Shown here: in pieces, positions 45,489 through 54,195 of the stretch
Layout: the number at the start of each line of letters is the position of its first letter
Position numbering within the stretch: the stretch's first letter is position 1
Assembly (NCBI RefSeq): GCF_050563525.1
Contig: NZ_JBNXUN010000008.1
Span: 191,132-255,131, forward strand
DNA: 64,000 nt
Source of the DNA: Falsiroseomonas sp050563525
GTDB lineage: Bacteria > Pseudomonadota > Alphaproteobacteria > Acetobacterales > Acetobacteraceae
Direction: 5' to 3'
Position numbers and translations under genes: made by a program
The notes under the pieces: model-generated
The model's input: only the letters and a program-made list of their open reading frames with translations
Databases searched by the model: none
What the model was told of the DNA's origin: nothing

Positions 45489-45590
45489 GGGACCGCCTCC
45501 CGTCCTCGCCGGCATCGAAACCAACACTTCCCGGTGGCGCGAAAGGCCATCGCACGGAATACTACCCACCGCAGCCGGTTAAGGAATGCG

Positions 45591-46319
45591 GTGGACAAGG
45601 AACGCCTCGCGCCGGGCCTCGGACGACTTGCCTTCTTCAGGGCAGCGGATGCCGCGACGCTCGCCCGTGCCGAGGCTGCGTCGCGGGTCGTGGAAGTCGC
45701 TGCCGGCGAGCTGGTGCTCGACTTCGATTGCCCCTCCACCGAGGTTCGCGTGGTTCTGCGTGGCGGGCCGCTGCGGGTCCTCATGCGATCGAGCGGGGGG
45801 CGGGAGAAGATCGTGGCCGAGGTGGGCCCGGGCGCCTTCGTGGGCGAGCTGGCGGCCTTCGCGGGCCCCGCCGTTTCCCCTTCGGCTGGCATTCACGCCC
45901 TCCATCGCGCGGTGATTGCCGTGATGCCGGGCGACGCCTTCGTGGAGCTGATCCTGGCTTCGCCACCGCTCGGGCGGCGGCTGATCGCAGTACTGGCGGA
46001 GCGGGTGCGGAGCCAGAACCGACGCCTACTCGAATACGCCGTGCTGCCGACGCGGCAGCGACTCTGCGCCGAGTTGCTTCGTCTTGCGCGGCCTCGCCCG
46101 CCGGAGGCAGGAGGAGGTCTTGCAATCTCACCGCCGCCGGCACGGACCGAACTCGCGTCGCGGATCGGCGCGCGACGCGAGGCGGTGTCGCGTGAATTGG
46201 CGGACCTCGTCCGTCTCGGCCGCCTCCTGGTCGGGCCGCGCGCCATTGTCCTGCTGGATGAGGCGGCGATTCGGGCCGACGTCGAGGCAGCGATGGAGGC
46301 CGCGAAGCGCTTGGCCTGA
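45591..46319 (+). CDS. Crp/Fnr-family transcriptional regulator without Fe-S cysteines
   Basis: A 242-residue regulator. A cyclic-nucleotide-binding-like beta-roll (VVEVAAGELVLDFDCPSTEV, IVAEVGPGAFVGELAAFAG) is followed by the dimer helix and a C-terminal HTH, ARTELASRIGARREAVSREL. The recognition helix contains E-A-V-S-R, matching the E-x-x-S-R that lets FNR/DNR read TTGAT; CRP has R-E-x-x-x-R. Only two cysteines exist (FDCP and RLCAE), so there is no N-terminal 4Fe-4S cluster; a DNR/FixK-like mode is more likely. The GTG at 45591 has aagga 6 bases upstream. Confidence 0.85.
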   Translation: MDKERLAPGLGRLAFFRAADAATLARAEAASRVVEVAAGELVLDFDCPSTEVRVVLRGGPLRVLMRSSGGREKIVAEVGPGAFVGELAAFAGPAVSPSAGIHALHRAVIAVMPGDAFVELILASPPLGRRLIAVLAERVRSQNRRLLEYAVLPTRQRLCAELLRLARPRPPEAGGGLAISPPPARTELASRIGARREAVSRELADLVRLGRLLVGPRAIVLLDEAAIRADVEAAMEAAKRLA

Positions 46320-46634
46320 GAGTTTGTGAATGAATGTCCGACCGGTGGGAAATCGTCCGGAAAATGGTGAGCGATATCAACGGACATTCAGGCACAAGTT
46401 CGATTGCTCCACACGCTCTGAGAGCGCCTCCGGGAAAAGTCTGACGCAGTGTGAGAGCAATCCGGCGAGGCGGCCGGGTACGAGGCGGTTCATGGCCATA
46501 CGCAGAAACCCTATGTGCGATGCTGCACGGCTACTCGGAGCCGCGGACGGCGCGCCGTGCCCGTCGTCCCTCGGCTGATCAGGCGGGGCGGTCTATCGTC
46601 GCGTGGGCGGACAGTATCGGCCGGAGGGACGGAC

Positions 46635-47102
46635 ATGGCGACGAGAGAGACGGCCCGGCCGGGGGTGCCGCGCCTTATGCGCGCGCACGATCTGCCCGCC
46701 CCGTCGCGGAGCGGCGTGCCACGCGGGCCGCTGAGGCACGAACGCACGACCATGCCGGAGACGTTGGACACCCTCCGGGCCACCGGCCTGACCACCACTA
46801 TCACCGCCGGGGGGCAGGTCGCGGTGTTCATCGCCGTCGGTCACCGCTCGGCCGAGCGCGTCGGCGTCCACGCTGCGCGACGCGCCACCCGCTTCGAGAC
46901 TCTCGAACCGATCCGCCATGACGTGCGCCGCCACGTCGGCGGCCTCGCCGAGGGTGTCGCTCGCGGCCTTGCGCTTCGCCACGACCACGCCGGCGAGGAC
47001 ATGGCCGACGACTTCCATGAGGATTTCCTCCTCCCCCGGATCGAGCGCTCGCCCGCCTTCGGCGGCGCACCCGAGGGCAACGCCTGCCGGGCCCGCCGAT
47101 GA
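46635..47102 (+). CDS. Hypothetical protein upstream of the MgtC-like gene (copy A)
   Basis: A 155-residue frame starting at ATG 46635, with ggaggg 8 bases upstream. Its TGA overlaps the ATG of the MgtC-like gene by four bases, suggesting translational coupling. It contains LRATGLTTTITAGGQVAVFI and a His/Asp-rich tail (LALRHDHAGEDMADDFHEDF) that could bind metal. An opposite-strand frame from 47018 (MEVVGHVLAGVVVAKRKAAS) also has a strong ggaggagg Shine-Dalgarno, so which strand is coding is not settled. The family is not recognised. Confidence 0.5.
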   Translation: MATRETARPGVPRLMRAHDLPAPSRSGVPRGPLRHERTTMPETLDTLRATGLTTTITAGGQVAVFIAVGHRSAERVGVHAARRATRFETLEPIRHDVRRHVGGLAEGVARGLALRHDHAGEDMADDFHEDFLLPRIERSPAFGGAPEGNACRARR

Positions 47103-48391
47103 ACCAGGAGGCGCTGATCCTGTTCAATCTCGCCGAAGCACTGGGGATCGGCCTCCTGATCGGGGCCGAGCGCGAGCAGCGCATGTCGCCCGACGTCAAG
47201 TCTTTGGCCGGAATCCGAACATTTGCCATCACGGCGCTTCTGGGCGCCGTTGCGCAGCAGGCCGGCGGTGTCATCCTGCTGGCCACCGTCATCATCAGCG
47301 TCATGCTGCTGGCTGGGCTGGCCTACTGGCGCGACAAGTCAGAACACATCGGCCTGACCACCGAGGTCGCCCTGGTGATGACTGTGCTGCTGGGCGGGTT
47401 GTCGGTGACGCATCCCGTGGTCGCCGCCGGGACCGGGGTCGTGGTGGCGGTGCTTCTGGCATCGCGGGCCTATCTGCGCGGCTTCGTGCGGTCGGTGATG
47501 ACCGAGCAGGAATTGCGCGATGGGCTCTTGCTGGCGGCCGCCACGCTCGTGGTGCTGCCGATCCTCCCAAACCGGACCTTCGGCCCCTACGGGCTGCTGA
47601 ACCCCTATCTGATGTGGTCGGTGGTGATCATGGTCATGGTCATCGCCGCAGCCGGCCATGTGGCGGTGCGGCTCTACGGGGCGCAACACGGACTGGCGCT
47701 GACCGGTTTCGCCTCGGGTTTCGTCTCCAGCACGGCGACCATCCGTGACATGGCCCGGCGGACGCGCTCGGCACCTGCGCAGATGCGGGGGGCGGTCGCG
47801 GGGGCCTGTCTGTCCTCGCTCTCGACGGCCGTCACGATGTCGATGGTGCTGGCGGCGGCCAGCGTGGCCACGCTGAACGCGATGGCGCTGCCACTGCTGG
47901 CCGGGGGTCTGGCGGCAGTCCTTTATGCCGCGCCATGGACGATTACGGCCTTGCGAGCGCCGCCGGCCTGCGCCGAGAACCCGCCGCCAGACCAGGGCGC
48001 CACTCCGGTCGTGCAGCCGCGCGCGATCAGCCTGACCGGGGCGCTGGCCTTTTCGGCGGCCCTGGCCGGGATCATGCTGGCGTCCACCGCCGTGCAGCAG
48101 GAGTTCGGGCTGAACGCCATGATCGCGGCCGCCGCGCTGGCCGGCATCGTCAACACGCAATCGGCGGCAATCTCGGTCGCGCTGATGGTCGGGGCGGGCC
48201 AGATCGCGCCGCAGGAGGCGGTGCTGCCGATCCTTGCGGCGATCAGCACCAACACCGGTGCCCGGGTCGTCCTGGCCGTGACGCTCGGGCGCGGCGGCTT
48301 TGCCGGCCGGGTGGTGCCTGGGCTCATTCTTGGCCTGGCGGCGGCCTGGGCGGCGTTCCTGCTGCCGGTTCCGGCGGCGCTGCCCGGATGA
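47099..48391 (+). CDS. MgtC/SapB-type membrane protein with DUF4010 (copy A)
   Basis: A 430-residue membrane protein. The N-terminal 130 residues are MgtC/SapB-like (LGIGLLIGAEREQRM, SLAGIRTFAITALLGAVAQQ, TTEVALVMTVLLGG). The rest is the DUF4010 membrane domain (ASGFVSSTATIRDMARRTRS, VNTQSAAISVALMVGAGQIA). There are about 11-12 helices. MgtC proteins act in Mg2+ limitation and virulence in other bacteria; the role of the MgtC-DUF4010 form is not established. It differs from copy B at three residues near the C-terminus: Ala/Val, Val/Leu and Pro/Ser. Confidence 0.88.
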   Translation: MNQEALILFNLAEALGIGLLIGAEREQRMSPDVKSLAGIRTFAITALLGAVAQQAGGVILLATVIISVMLLAGLAYWRDKSEHIGLTTEVALVMTVLLGGLSVTHPVVAAGTGVVVAVLLASRAYLRGFVRSVMTEQELRDGLLLAAATLVVLPILPNRTFGPYGLLNPYLMWSVVIMVMVIAAAGHVAVRLYGAQHGLALTGFASGFVSSTATIRDMARRTRSAPAQMRGAVAGACLSSLSTAVTMSMVLAAASVATLNAMALPLLAGGLAAVLYAAPWTITALRAPPACAENPPPDQGATPVVQPRAISLTGALAFSAALAGIMLASTAVQQEFGLNAMIAAAALAGIVNTQSAAISVALMVGAGQIAPQEAVLPILAAISTNTGARVVLAVTLGRGGFAGRVVPGLILGLAAAWAAFLLPVPAALPG

Positions 48392-48848
48392 CCCGCCAGC
48401 CGCCCGAGGCCGGAGGCGGGTCCGTCGCGAAACGGTCCGGCCTCGCGGGGATGCCGCCGCGAGGGCAGCTCGACTTCCGCTTCCCGTCCCTGGTCGGCCC
48501 GGCGCCTGCCCGAGATGGGTTCCCCGTGCAGTCTGGCCGTCATGCCCGGGTGTGGGCCGGTCGAACCTGCCGATCCTGGCCCCCATCGCATCAGCAACCC
48601 GAACCTCGCTCTGGATCGCGTCGGATCCTTGCGGGGCATCGGGCATGAATGCGATGGGCATGTCGGCAGGACCATACGCGGCGTCTGCCCGCCCGGCGGC
48701 GCGCGGCGATGGCCCTCCGCCGCCGCGGGAACGCGACAGCCGCCCCTGCCGTGACGATGGTCGCTGCGACGACGGCAACGATCCGCGCCGCCGCAAGCGC
48801 AAGCCGATGCCGAGTGGCCCGTTCGACCTCTGATTGTCGCGACCGGCG
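48392..48848. other. Diverged tail of repeat copy A
   Basis: After the MgtC-like gene no convincing gene is present. A block at about 48748-48848 is again similar to 55563-55661 in copy B (both end gattgtcgcgaccggcg), separated by indels. This shows the original homology continued past 48413. It stops exactly at the left end of the next insertion sequence. Confidence 0.6.
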
Positions 48849-50587
48849 TATTGCCTCACCTGAGAATGCTCCCGAGCTGAGTGCCCGTTGCCTCACCAGT
48901 TTGCTCCCGAGGCGCGTCGCTGCCTCAGCCTGCCATACCCGTTGCCGCACCGGCCACGCCCGTTGACGCAGCCGCCGCTCCCGTTGCCTCATGACCCCTC
49001 CCGGCCGCAACCCCCGATCCCGGCCCGAACACCAAATCGCGTGCCACCGCCGCCCGCCAGCCCTTCACCCGGCGCTGTAGCGTCCGCAGCAGCGTCTCGG
49101 GGTAGACCGCCGGCACCTCCGCCTGGAGGCGGGCCAGCAGCTCTCGTGCCGTCAGGGACGGCGCGGCGAGAAACCACTCGTGCAACTGCGCCGTCACCTG
49201 CGCGAATGGATCCGGGCGCCGCCGCCCTCTCTTCGCCACCGGCTTCGGCTGCGCCGTCGGGCGCACCTCTCCCTCGCGCCACGCCGTCCGCAGCCCCTTC
49301 AGGAATGCCTCGAGCGCCGGCTCCGACGGCGCCGCCCGCTCCACCAGCCCTGACCGGTCGGAGATCTCCACGAGGCGCTGCTGGCCGGCACGGATGTCGT
49401 GCAGCAACCGTACGGGATCCAGACGGGACGCCGTGGCACGCAGTCCCGCCTTGCCCTCGTCCGACACGCGCTCGTCCTCCAGCAGCCGTTGGCAGGGCGT
49501 CCGCGGCGCGTGGTAACGCTTCCGGACCAACGCCCCGTCGCGCAACTTCTCCGCCAGCTTGAACGACGGCTGGAAAAAGTTCACGAACAGCCGAACCGAG
49601 CGATACAGCTCCGCCAGCGCCGCCGCCGCGTCCAGGCCCTCGTACCGCCGGTAGCCGACGATCCGTCGCACGACCGCGCCATTCTTCTGCTCGACATGCG
49701 CCTGGTCATTCTTGCGATACGGCCGGCACCGCGTGAACTCCAGCCCCGCGCCGGCACAGTAGTCCCGTACCGTCTCGTTCATGAACACGCTGTCGTTGTC
49801 CGTGTCGAAGCCGAGCGGCGTCATCGGCAACACCTTCCGGATCTCGTCGAGCACCTCCGTCAGCAGCACCTGCTCCCGCACCAGCAGCGGCGCGCATTCC
49901 GTCCAGCCGCTCGCAATGTCGGTCAGCACCAACGTCTGCACGTAGCTGCCCCGCGTCATCGGCCCGCTGTGCGACACCAGATCCGCCTCGAAGTAGCCCG
50001 GCGCCGGGTCACCCCAGTCGGAGAATGTCCGCACCGGCACGCTCCGCCTGACCGCAGCCGACGGCGGCGCTCGGCGACGCCGCCTGACCCCGGCCTTTCC
50101 ACGCGGCTCTTTCAGCACGCGGTCAATCGTCGCCGCACTCATCGACAGCATGCCAGCGCGCACCTCCGCCGCCAACTGCAGATGACCGTGCCGTTCCATC
50201 GCCTCGACCAGCATCGGCAGCAACGGCCGCAGCCGCTTGCCGCACACCCGGTCCGACGCCTCCCACAGCACGATCACCGCCTCGCGCATGGCCGCGTCAT
50301 AGACGCGGTCCCGGCGCACCCGCCGCTCCGCCCGGCCAGCCCCGCCAGTTCGCAAAAGCCGCATCGCGTGCTTCCGATGGTGCCCCGTCAAAGCGACGAA
50401 TTCGTCCAGGATCCGCCCACGCTCCAACCGGCTCGAACGGGCATACCGTTCCACAACCGCAGCCACCACCTCGTCCCGTGTCGCCATGCTCACCCGCCTC
50501 ATCCCGTCCCTCGGCGCTCCATGCCGCTCGGGAGCGTCTCAGGTGAGGCAATAGGTCACTCCAGGGAGCAAATTAGGCGAGGCAATG
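48849..50587 (-). mobile_element. Insertion sequence with doubled terminal repeats
   Basis: The element is about 1,739 bp. The left end has an outer tattgcctcacctgag motif (48849) and an inner copy (48888). The right end has inverted copies at 50587 (outer) and 50553 (inner). All share ttgcct(c/g)(a/g)cc..tgctccc. The left end interrupts repeat copy A homology; the right end cuts into an IstB fragment. No obvious target duplication could be assigned. Confidence 0.7.
48925..50487 (-). CDS. DDE-type integrase/transposase (ISNCY/IS481-like)
   Basis: A 520-residue transposase. An N-terminal HTH region (LTGHHRKHAMRLLRTGG) is followed by the rve-type catalytic core: GYFEADLVSHSG (first Asp), LGFDTDNDSVFMNETVRDYC (second Asp) and NDQAHVEQKNGAVVRRIVGY (Glu). 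The C-terminal segment YPETLLRTLQRRVKGWRAAV is shared with IS21-like integrases. The last 20 residues are Ala/Gly/Thr-rich and are encoded by imperfect cccgttgcctca repeats that extend the terminal repeat array. The ATG at 50487 is preferred; 50502 is an alternative. The gene is intact. Confidence 0.88.
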   Translation of the reverse strand: MATRDEVVAAVVERYARSSRLERGRILDEFVALTGHHRKHAMRLLRTGGAGRAERRVRRDRVYDAAMREAVIVLWEASDRVCGKRLRPLLPMLVEAMERHGHLQLAAEVRAGMLSMSAATIDRVLKEPRGKAGVRRRRRAPPSAAVRRSVPVRTFSDWGDPAPGYFEADLVSHSGPMTRGSYVQTLVLTDIASGWTECAPLLVREQVLLTEVLDEIRKVLPMTPLGFDTDNDSVFMNETVRDYCAGAGLEFTRCRPYRKNDQAHVEQKNGAVVRRIVGYRRYEGLDAAAALAELYRSVRLFVNFFQPSFKLAEKLRDGALVRKRYHAPRTPCQRLLEDERVSDEGKAGLRATASRLDPVRLLHDIRAGQQRLVEISDRSGLVERAAPSEPALEAFLKGLRTAWREGEVRPTAQPKPVAKRGRRRPDPFAQVTAQLHEWFLAAPSLTARELLARLQAEVPAVYPETLLRTLQRRVKGWRAAVARDLVFGPGSGVAAGRGHEATGAAAASTGVAGAATGMAG

Positions 50588-50589
50588 CG

Positions 50590-50811
50590 GTGTTCACCGT
50601 CATTCCCAGCCTCAACAAGATGCTGGTCCTCGAACTGGCGCGCTGCGAATACATCCTGCGGCGCGAGAACATCATCGCGCTTGGCAACAGCGGCACCGGC
50701 AAGAGCCACGTCGCCCTGGGCCTCGGCCTGGACGCCTGCCAGAGGGGGTTCAGCGTCGTGTTCACCACAGCAGCCCAACTGGTGCACCAGCTGATGGAAG
50801 CGCGCGACGAG
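50590..50811 (+). pseudogene. IS21 IstB ATPase fragment
   Basis: About 74 codons of an IstB-like helper ATPase: FTVIPSLNKMLVLELARCEY, ILRRENIIALGNSGTGKSHV (Walker A GNSGTGKS) and VVFTTAAQLVHQLMEARDE. The N-terminus is cut by the right end of the preceding insertion sequence and the C-terminus is lost at about 50811. The IstA partner is absent. Confidence 0.85.
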
Positions 50812-51250
50812 ATGCGCCGAGCTTTGCCTCAACCATCCTCGGCATGGAGCACGGCATCGGCCTGCCGAGGATCGTTCTCGCCGACACAGGCTTCGCCTCA
50901 GCCGAGGCGGACGCCGCCCTCGAGGCAGAGAACATCGAGCCGCTGGTCGCCATCGGCCGCACCCAGCCGCACCGGCCCTACGACTTCCGCCCCCGCCCAA
51001 GCGGAAGACCCCGCGCCGCGTCACCGAACCCTGGCGTCTCGCCATGAGGACCAAGCTGGAGACCCCCGATGCCAAAGCCCGCTACGCCCACCGAAAGCAG
51101 ACCGTCGAACCCGTCTTCGGCATCATCAAGTCCGCCCTCGGCTTCACCCGCTTCCACCTCCGCGGCATCGCCAAGGTTGCCAGCGAGTGGACCCTGATCG
51201 CTCTGGCCTACAACTGCCGCAGGCTTCATCGTCTGCGGCCCGCCGCCTGA
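50812..51250 (+). pseudogene. IS1182-like transposase, C-terminal remnant in two frames
   Basis: Two pieces in different frames form the end of a DDE transposase. 50844 to about 50990 encodes GIGLPRIVLADTGFASAEAD (second Asp in LADTGF) and IEPLVAIGR. 51044-51250 encodes the region with the catalytic Glu, RKQTVEPVFGIIKSALGFTR, followed by LIALAYNCRRLHRL. The N-terminal half is missing and a frameshift separates the pieces. Confidence 0.78.
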
Positions 51251-51396
51251 CCCACAACCCGACTATCACACCGCCAGCAGACCCAAACCCGACAGACTGC
51301 TAGAGCGATCTAACATCCGACGAAAGCGTAAAGGCGGCGTTTGAACGCGTACGGAAACCGAGCCGGGGACCACGCATCATTTTGCGGCATGGAAGC

Positions 51397-51834
51397 TCAA
51401 GGCGACAAAGGCTGTTCCGGCCTGTTCCAAACATAGGCGAGCACGGAGAGCATGATTCCGGCCGCGAGGGCCTGTAGAACACGCGACTCCGTCTCCAGGA
51501 AGATCAACGAATAGCTTACTATCACACTGAACGTAATGATCCATTTCATGCCACGCGGGATCACGCCCGAAGACTGCCAGTCCATTATGAGCTTGCCGAA
51601 CCGCGGATGCGTTGTCAGCCATTTCTCCATCGCGGGCGACGAGCGAGAAAAGCAAGCGGTCGCGAGCACAAGAAATACGACGCCGGGAATCAATGGGATC
51701 ACCAGCGCAACGATGCCGAAGACGACACAGAGGCAGCCGAGCGAGACATAAAGTGGGCGCTGCCAGCGGGGCTTCAGGGTGGGACGCTTGCTAATAGGGG
51801 GGATCCTTGCTCGTGGGCGGAATGTTAGCTTGAC
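51397..51834 (-). pseudogene. DUF454 (YbaN-like) inner-membrane protein without a normal start codon
   Basis: The frame is open from 51834 to 51397. It reads RPRWQRPLYVSLG-like residues, then CLCVVFGIVALVIPLIPGVV, FLVLATACFSRSSPAMEKWL, TTHPRFGKLIMDWQSSGVIP and two more helices, the DUF454 layout. The N-terminus matches the family, but no ATG, GTG or TTG exists before GTG 51702, which lies inside the first membrane region. Either an ATT start near 51793 is used or the start was lost. Base composition is less GC-rich than the neighbours, hinting at transfer. Confidence 0.7.
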
Positions 51835-52011
51835 TTAGCCCGTGACAGCAGGCTTGCCCAGCCGCAGCGGCGTCATGAGTCCTGAGCTCAGTCCGGCGTT
51901 CCGGTTCAGGCTAGCACTACTTTGGCAGAAAAATGCTGAGTGGCGGCTGATCTCGGATTCCCCTGTGGGCGGTTGCGTGATTCATGAGGGATCGGCTTTG
52001 GGGAGCCGATC

Positions 52012-52898
52012 ATGGTGCGAGAGGGTGTCGGCGCGGGCTGGCGTGGCGATCTGGAGCGCTGGCTCGCCCCCTTCCTGGAGCGGCTCGGCCACAGGGCGCG
52101 GCAGCGGATGTGTCCGCTCTACGTTGCCGGGCTGATCGGGCCAGGTGATCGCAAGAGCATCCAGCCGATGGCCGAGCGGCTAGGCCTCGGCACGCATGAT
52201 CGGCTCCACCACTTCGTCTCGGCAGGCAACTGGGACGCCGCGCCGCTGCTGGAGGAACTGGCCCGCAAGGCGGATGACCTGCTCGGTGGAACGGATGCGG
52301 TGCTGGTGGTGGACGACACCGCACTGCCTAAGAAGGGCAGCGCCTCGGTCGGCGTGGCGCCGCAATACGCCTCGGCGCTCGGCAAGCAGGCCAACTGCCA
52401 GACCCTGGTCTCACTCACGCTGGCCCGCGGCGAGGTCCCCGTGGTGGTGGGGCTGCGGCTGTTTCTGCCCGACAGCTGGATCGCCGATCCCGAGAGGATG
52501 CAGCGCGCGGGCGTTCCGGCGGAGTTCCAGGCCGCGAGAACGAAGCCCGAGATTGCCATCGAGGAGATCGACCGCCTGCGCGCGGCGGGGCTGCGCTTTG
52601 GCGCGGTGCTGGCCGATGCCGGCTATGGCCTGAGCGCACCCTTCCGCCAGGCGCTGAGCGCGCGCGACCTGCGCTGGGCGGTCGGCATCCCGCGCCACCA
52701 GAAGGTCTATCCGGCCGATGTCGCGCTGATCTTTCCGATCGCTGGGCGTGGCCGACCGCGCCAGCGCCACGTCCCTGACCAGCCGTCACAGCCTGCCGAG
52801 GCGATCCTCGCCGGCGCGACCTGGCGGTCCATCTCCTGGCGCAGCGGCACCAAGGGGCGGCTCTCGGCGCGCTTCGCGGCGCTGCGCGTGCGCGTCGC
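52012..52898 (+). pseudogene. IS701-family transposase, 3' truncated
   Basis: The first 295 or so residues of an IS701-type DDE transposase: SIQPMAERLG, DRLHHFVSAGNWDAAPLLEE, VLVVDDTALPKKGSASVGVA (first Asp), FGAVLADAGYGLSAPFRQAL (second Asp), then TWRSISWRSGTKGRLSARFA. Homology stops at about 52898 (FAALRVRVA), where an IS66 fragment in reverse orientation begins. The last residues before the stop at 52929 come from that fragment. The catalytic Glu region is missing. Confidence 0.85.
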
Positions 52899-53590
52899 CG
52901 CCACGATCGCTGCCGGCGAACAGCCATGATTTTCTTCCGAGAGCGATACCACGCAGCGCCCGCTCGGCCGCGTTGTTGCTGAGGCAGATCCGGCCGTCAT
53001 GCAGGAACCGGGTGAATGCCTCCCAGCGGGTCAGCATGTAGTCCATGGCCTTGGCGACCGGGTTGTGCCGGGACAGCTTGCCGCGGTTCTCCTTCATCCA
53101 GATCTCAAGCGCGGTGACGAGCAGCGCGATGTGCTGCTGGCGGACGGCCAGGCGCGCCTCGGCGGCCGACCCGTTGATGACTCGCTCGGCGTCAAAGATG
53201 GCGTCGATCCGTCGCACCGCCTCGATGGCCAGCGGCGCGCGCTGCAGTTCGGCCAGCTCGAACAGCTTGCGCCTGCCATGCGCCCAACACGCCGCCTCGG
53301 TGACCGGCCCGGGTTGTCGATCCGCCTCGTACAGGGCGTTGTAGCCCGCATAGGCGTCAGCCTGCAGGATACCGGCGTAGCCTGCCAGGTGCCGGTTCGG
53401 ATGCTCGGCCGTCCGGTCCCGCGAGTAGCGGAACATCGCCGCCGGTGGCGCCGCCCCACCAAAGGGCCGGTCGTCGCGGACATGGGTCCAGACCCGGCCG
53501 GTGATCGTCTTGCCCCGGGCCAGCACGGGGACGGTGGTGTCGTCGCCATGCAGCCGCGCGGCGGCGAGGACATGGGCGTCGATCATGGCC
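52899..53590 (-). pseudogene. IS66 TnpC transposase fragment
   Basis: About 230 residues of the IS66 DDE domain: AARLHGDDTTVPVLARGKTI, AGILQADAYAGYNALYEADR, EAACWAHGRRKLFELAELQR and SNNAAERALRGIALGRKSWL (catalytic Glu), ending FAGSDRGG. The N-terminal zinc-finger and DNA-binding part is missing because repeat copy B starts at 53583. The C-terminus is replaced by the IS701 fragment at about 52899. Confidence 0.88.
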
Positions 53591-53727
53591 ATACGCAGAA
53601 ACCCTATGTGCGATGCTGCACGGCTACTCGGAGCCGCGGACGGCGCGCCGTGCCCGTCGTCCCTCGGCTGATCAGGCGGGGCGGTCTATCGTCGCGTGGG
53701 CGGACAGTATCGGCCGGAGGGACGGAC

Positions 53728-54195
53728 ATGGCGACGAGAGAGACGGCCCGGCCGGGGGTGCCGCGCCTTATGCGCGCGCACGATCTGCCCGCCCCGTCGC
53801 GGAGCGGCGTGCCACGCGGGCCGCTGAGGCACGAACGCACGACCATGCCGGAGACGTTGGACACCCTCCGGGCCACCGGCCTGACCACCACTATCACCGC
53901 CGGGGGGCAGGTCGCGGTGTTCATCGCCGTCGGTCACCGCTCGGCCGAGCGCGTCGGCGTCCACGCTGCGCGACGCGCCACCCGCTTCGAGACTCTCGAA
54001 CCGATCCGCCATGACGTGCGCCGCCACGTCGGCGGCCTCGCCGAGGGTGTCGCTCGCGGCCTTGCGCTTCGCCACGACCACGCCGGCGAGGACATGGCCG
54101 ACGACTTCCATGAGGATTTCCTCCTCCCCCGGATCGAGCGCTCGCCCGCCTTCGGCGGCGCACCCGAGGGCAACGCCTGCCGGGCCCGCCGATGA
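53728..54195 (+). CDS. Hypothetical protein upstream of the MgtC-like gene (copy B)
   Basis: Identical to the copy A protein at 46635-47102, with the same ggaggg Shine-Dalgarno and four-base overlap with the next gene. The same doubt about coding strand applies. Confidence 0.5.
   Translation: MATRETARPGVPRLMRAHDLPAPSRSGVPRGPLRHERTTMPETLDTLRATGLTTTITAGGQVAVFIAVGHRSAERVGVHAARRATRFETLEPIRHDVRRHVGGLAEGVARGLALRHDHAGEDMADDFHEDFLLPRIERSPAFGGAPEGNACRARR

Larger units (their letters stand above)
46490..48413 (+). repeat. 1.92-kb direct repeat, copy A
   Basis: This segment is repeated at 53583-55506, a constant offset of 7,093 bases. I saw no differences from tcatggccatacgcag up to about 48255. Then substitutions cluster in the last 150 bases, and homology fades into a patchy block that ends at 48848, where an insertion sequence begins. 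Each copy holds a small upstream gene and a MgtC/DUF4010 gene. Confidence 0.92.

Noticed and set aside
47339..48859. 500-residue minus-strand frames antisense to the MgtC/DUF4010 genes (also at 54432-55952)
   Set aside because: Their His/Gln/Arg-rich content is typical of antisense reading of GC-rich membrane protein genes.
49399..51303. Single plus-strand frame joining the IS antisense to IstB and IS1182-like sequence
   Set aside because: Only the IstB stretch at 50590-50811 is coding-like; the rest is antisense to the transposase or out of frame with the IS1182-like remnant.
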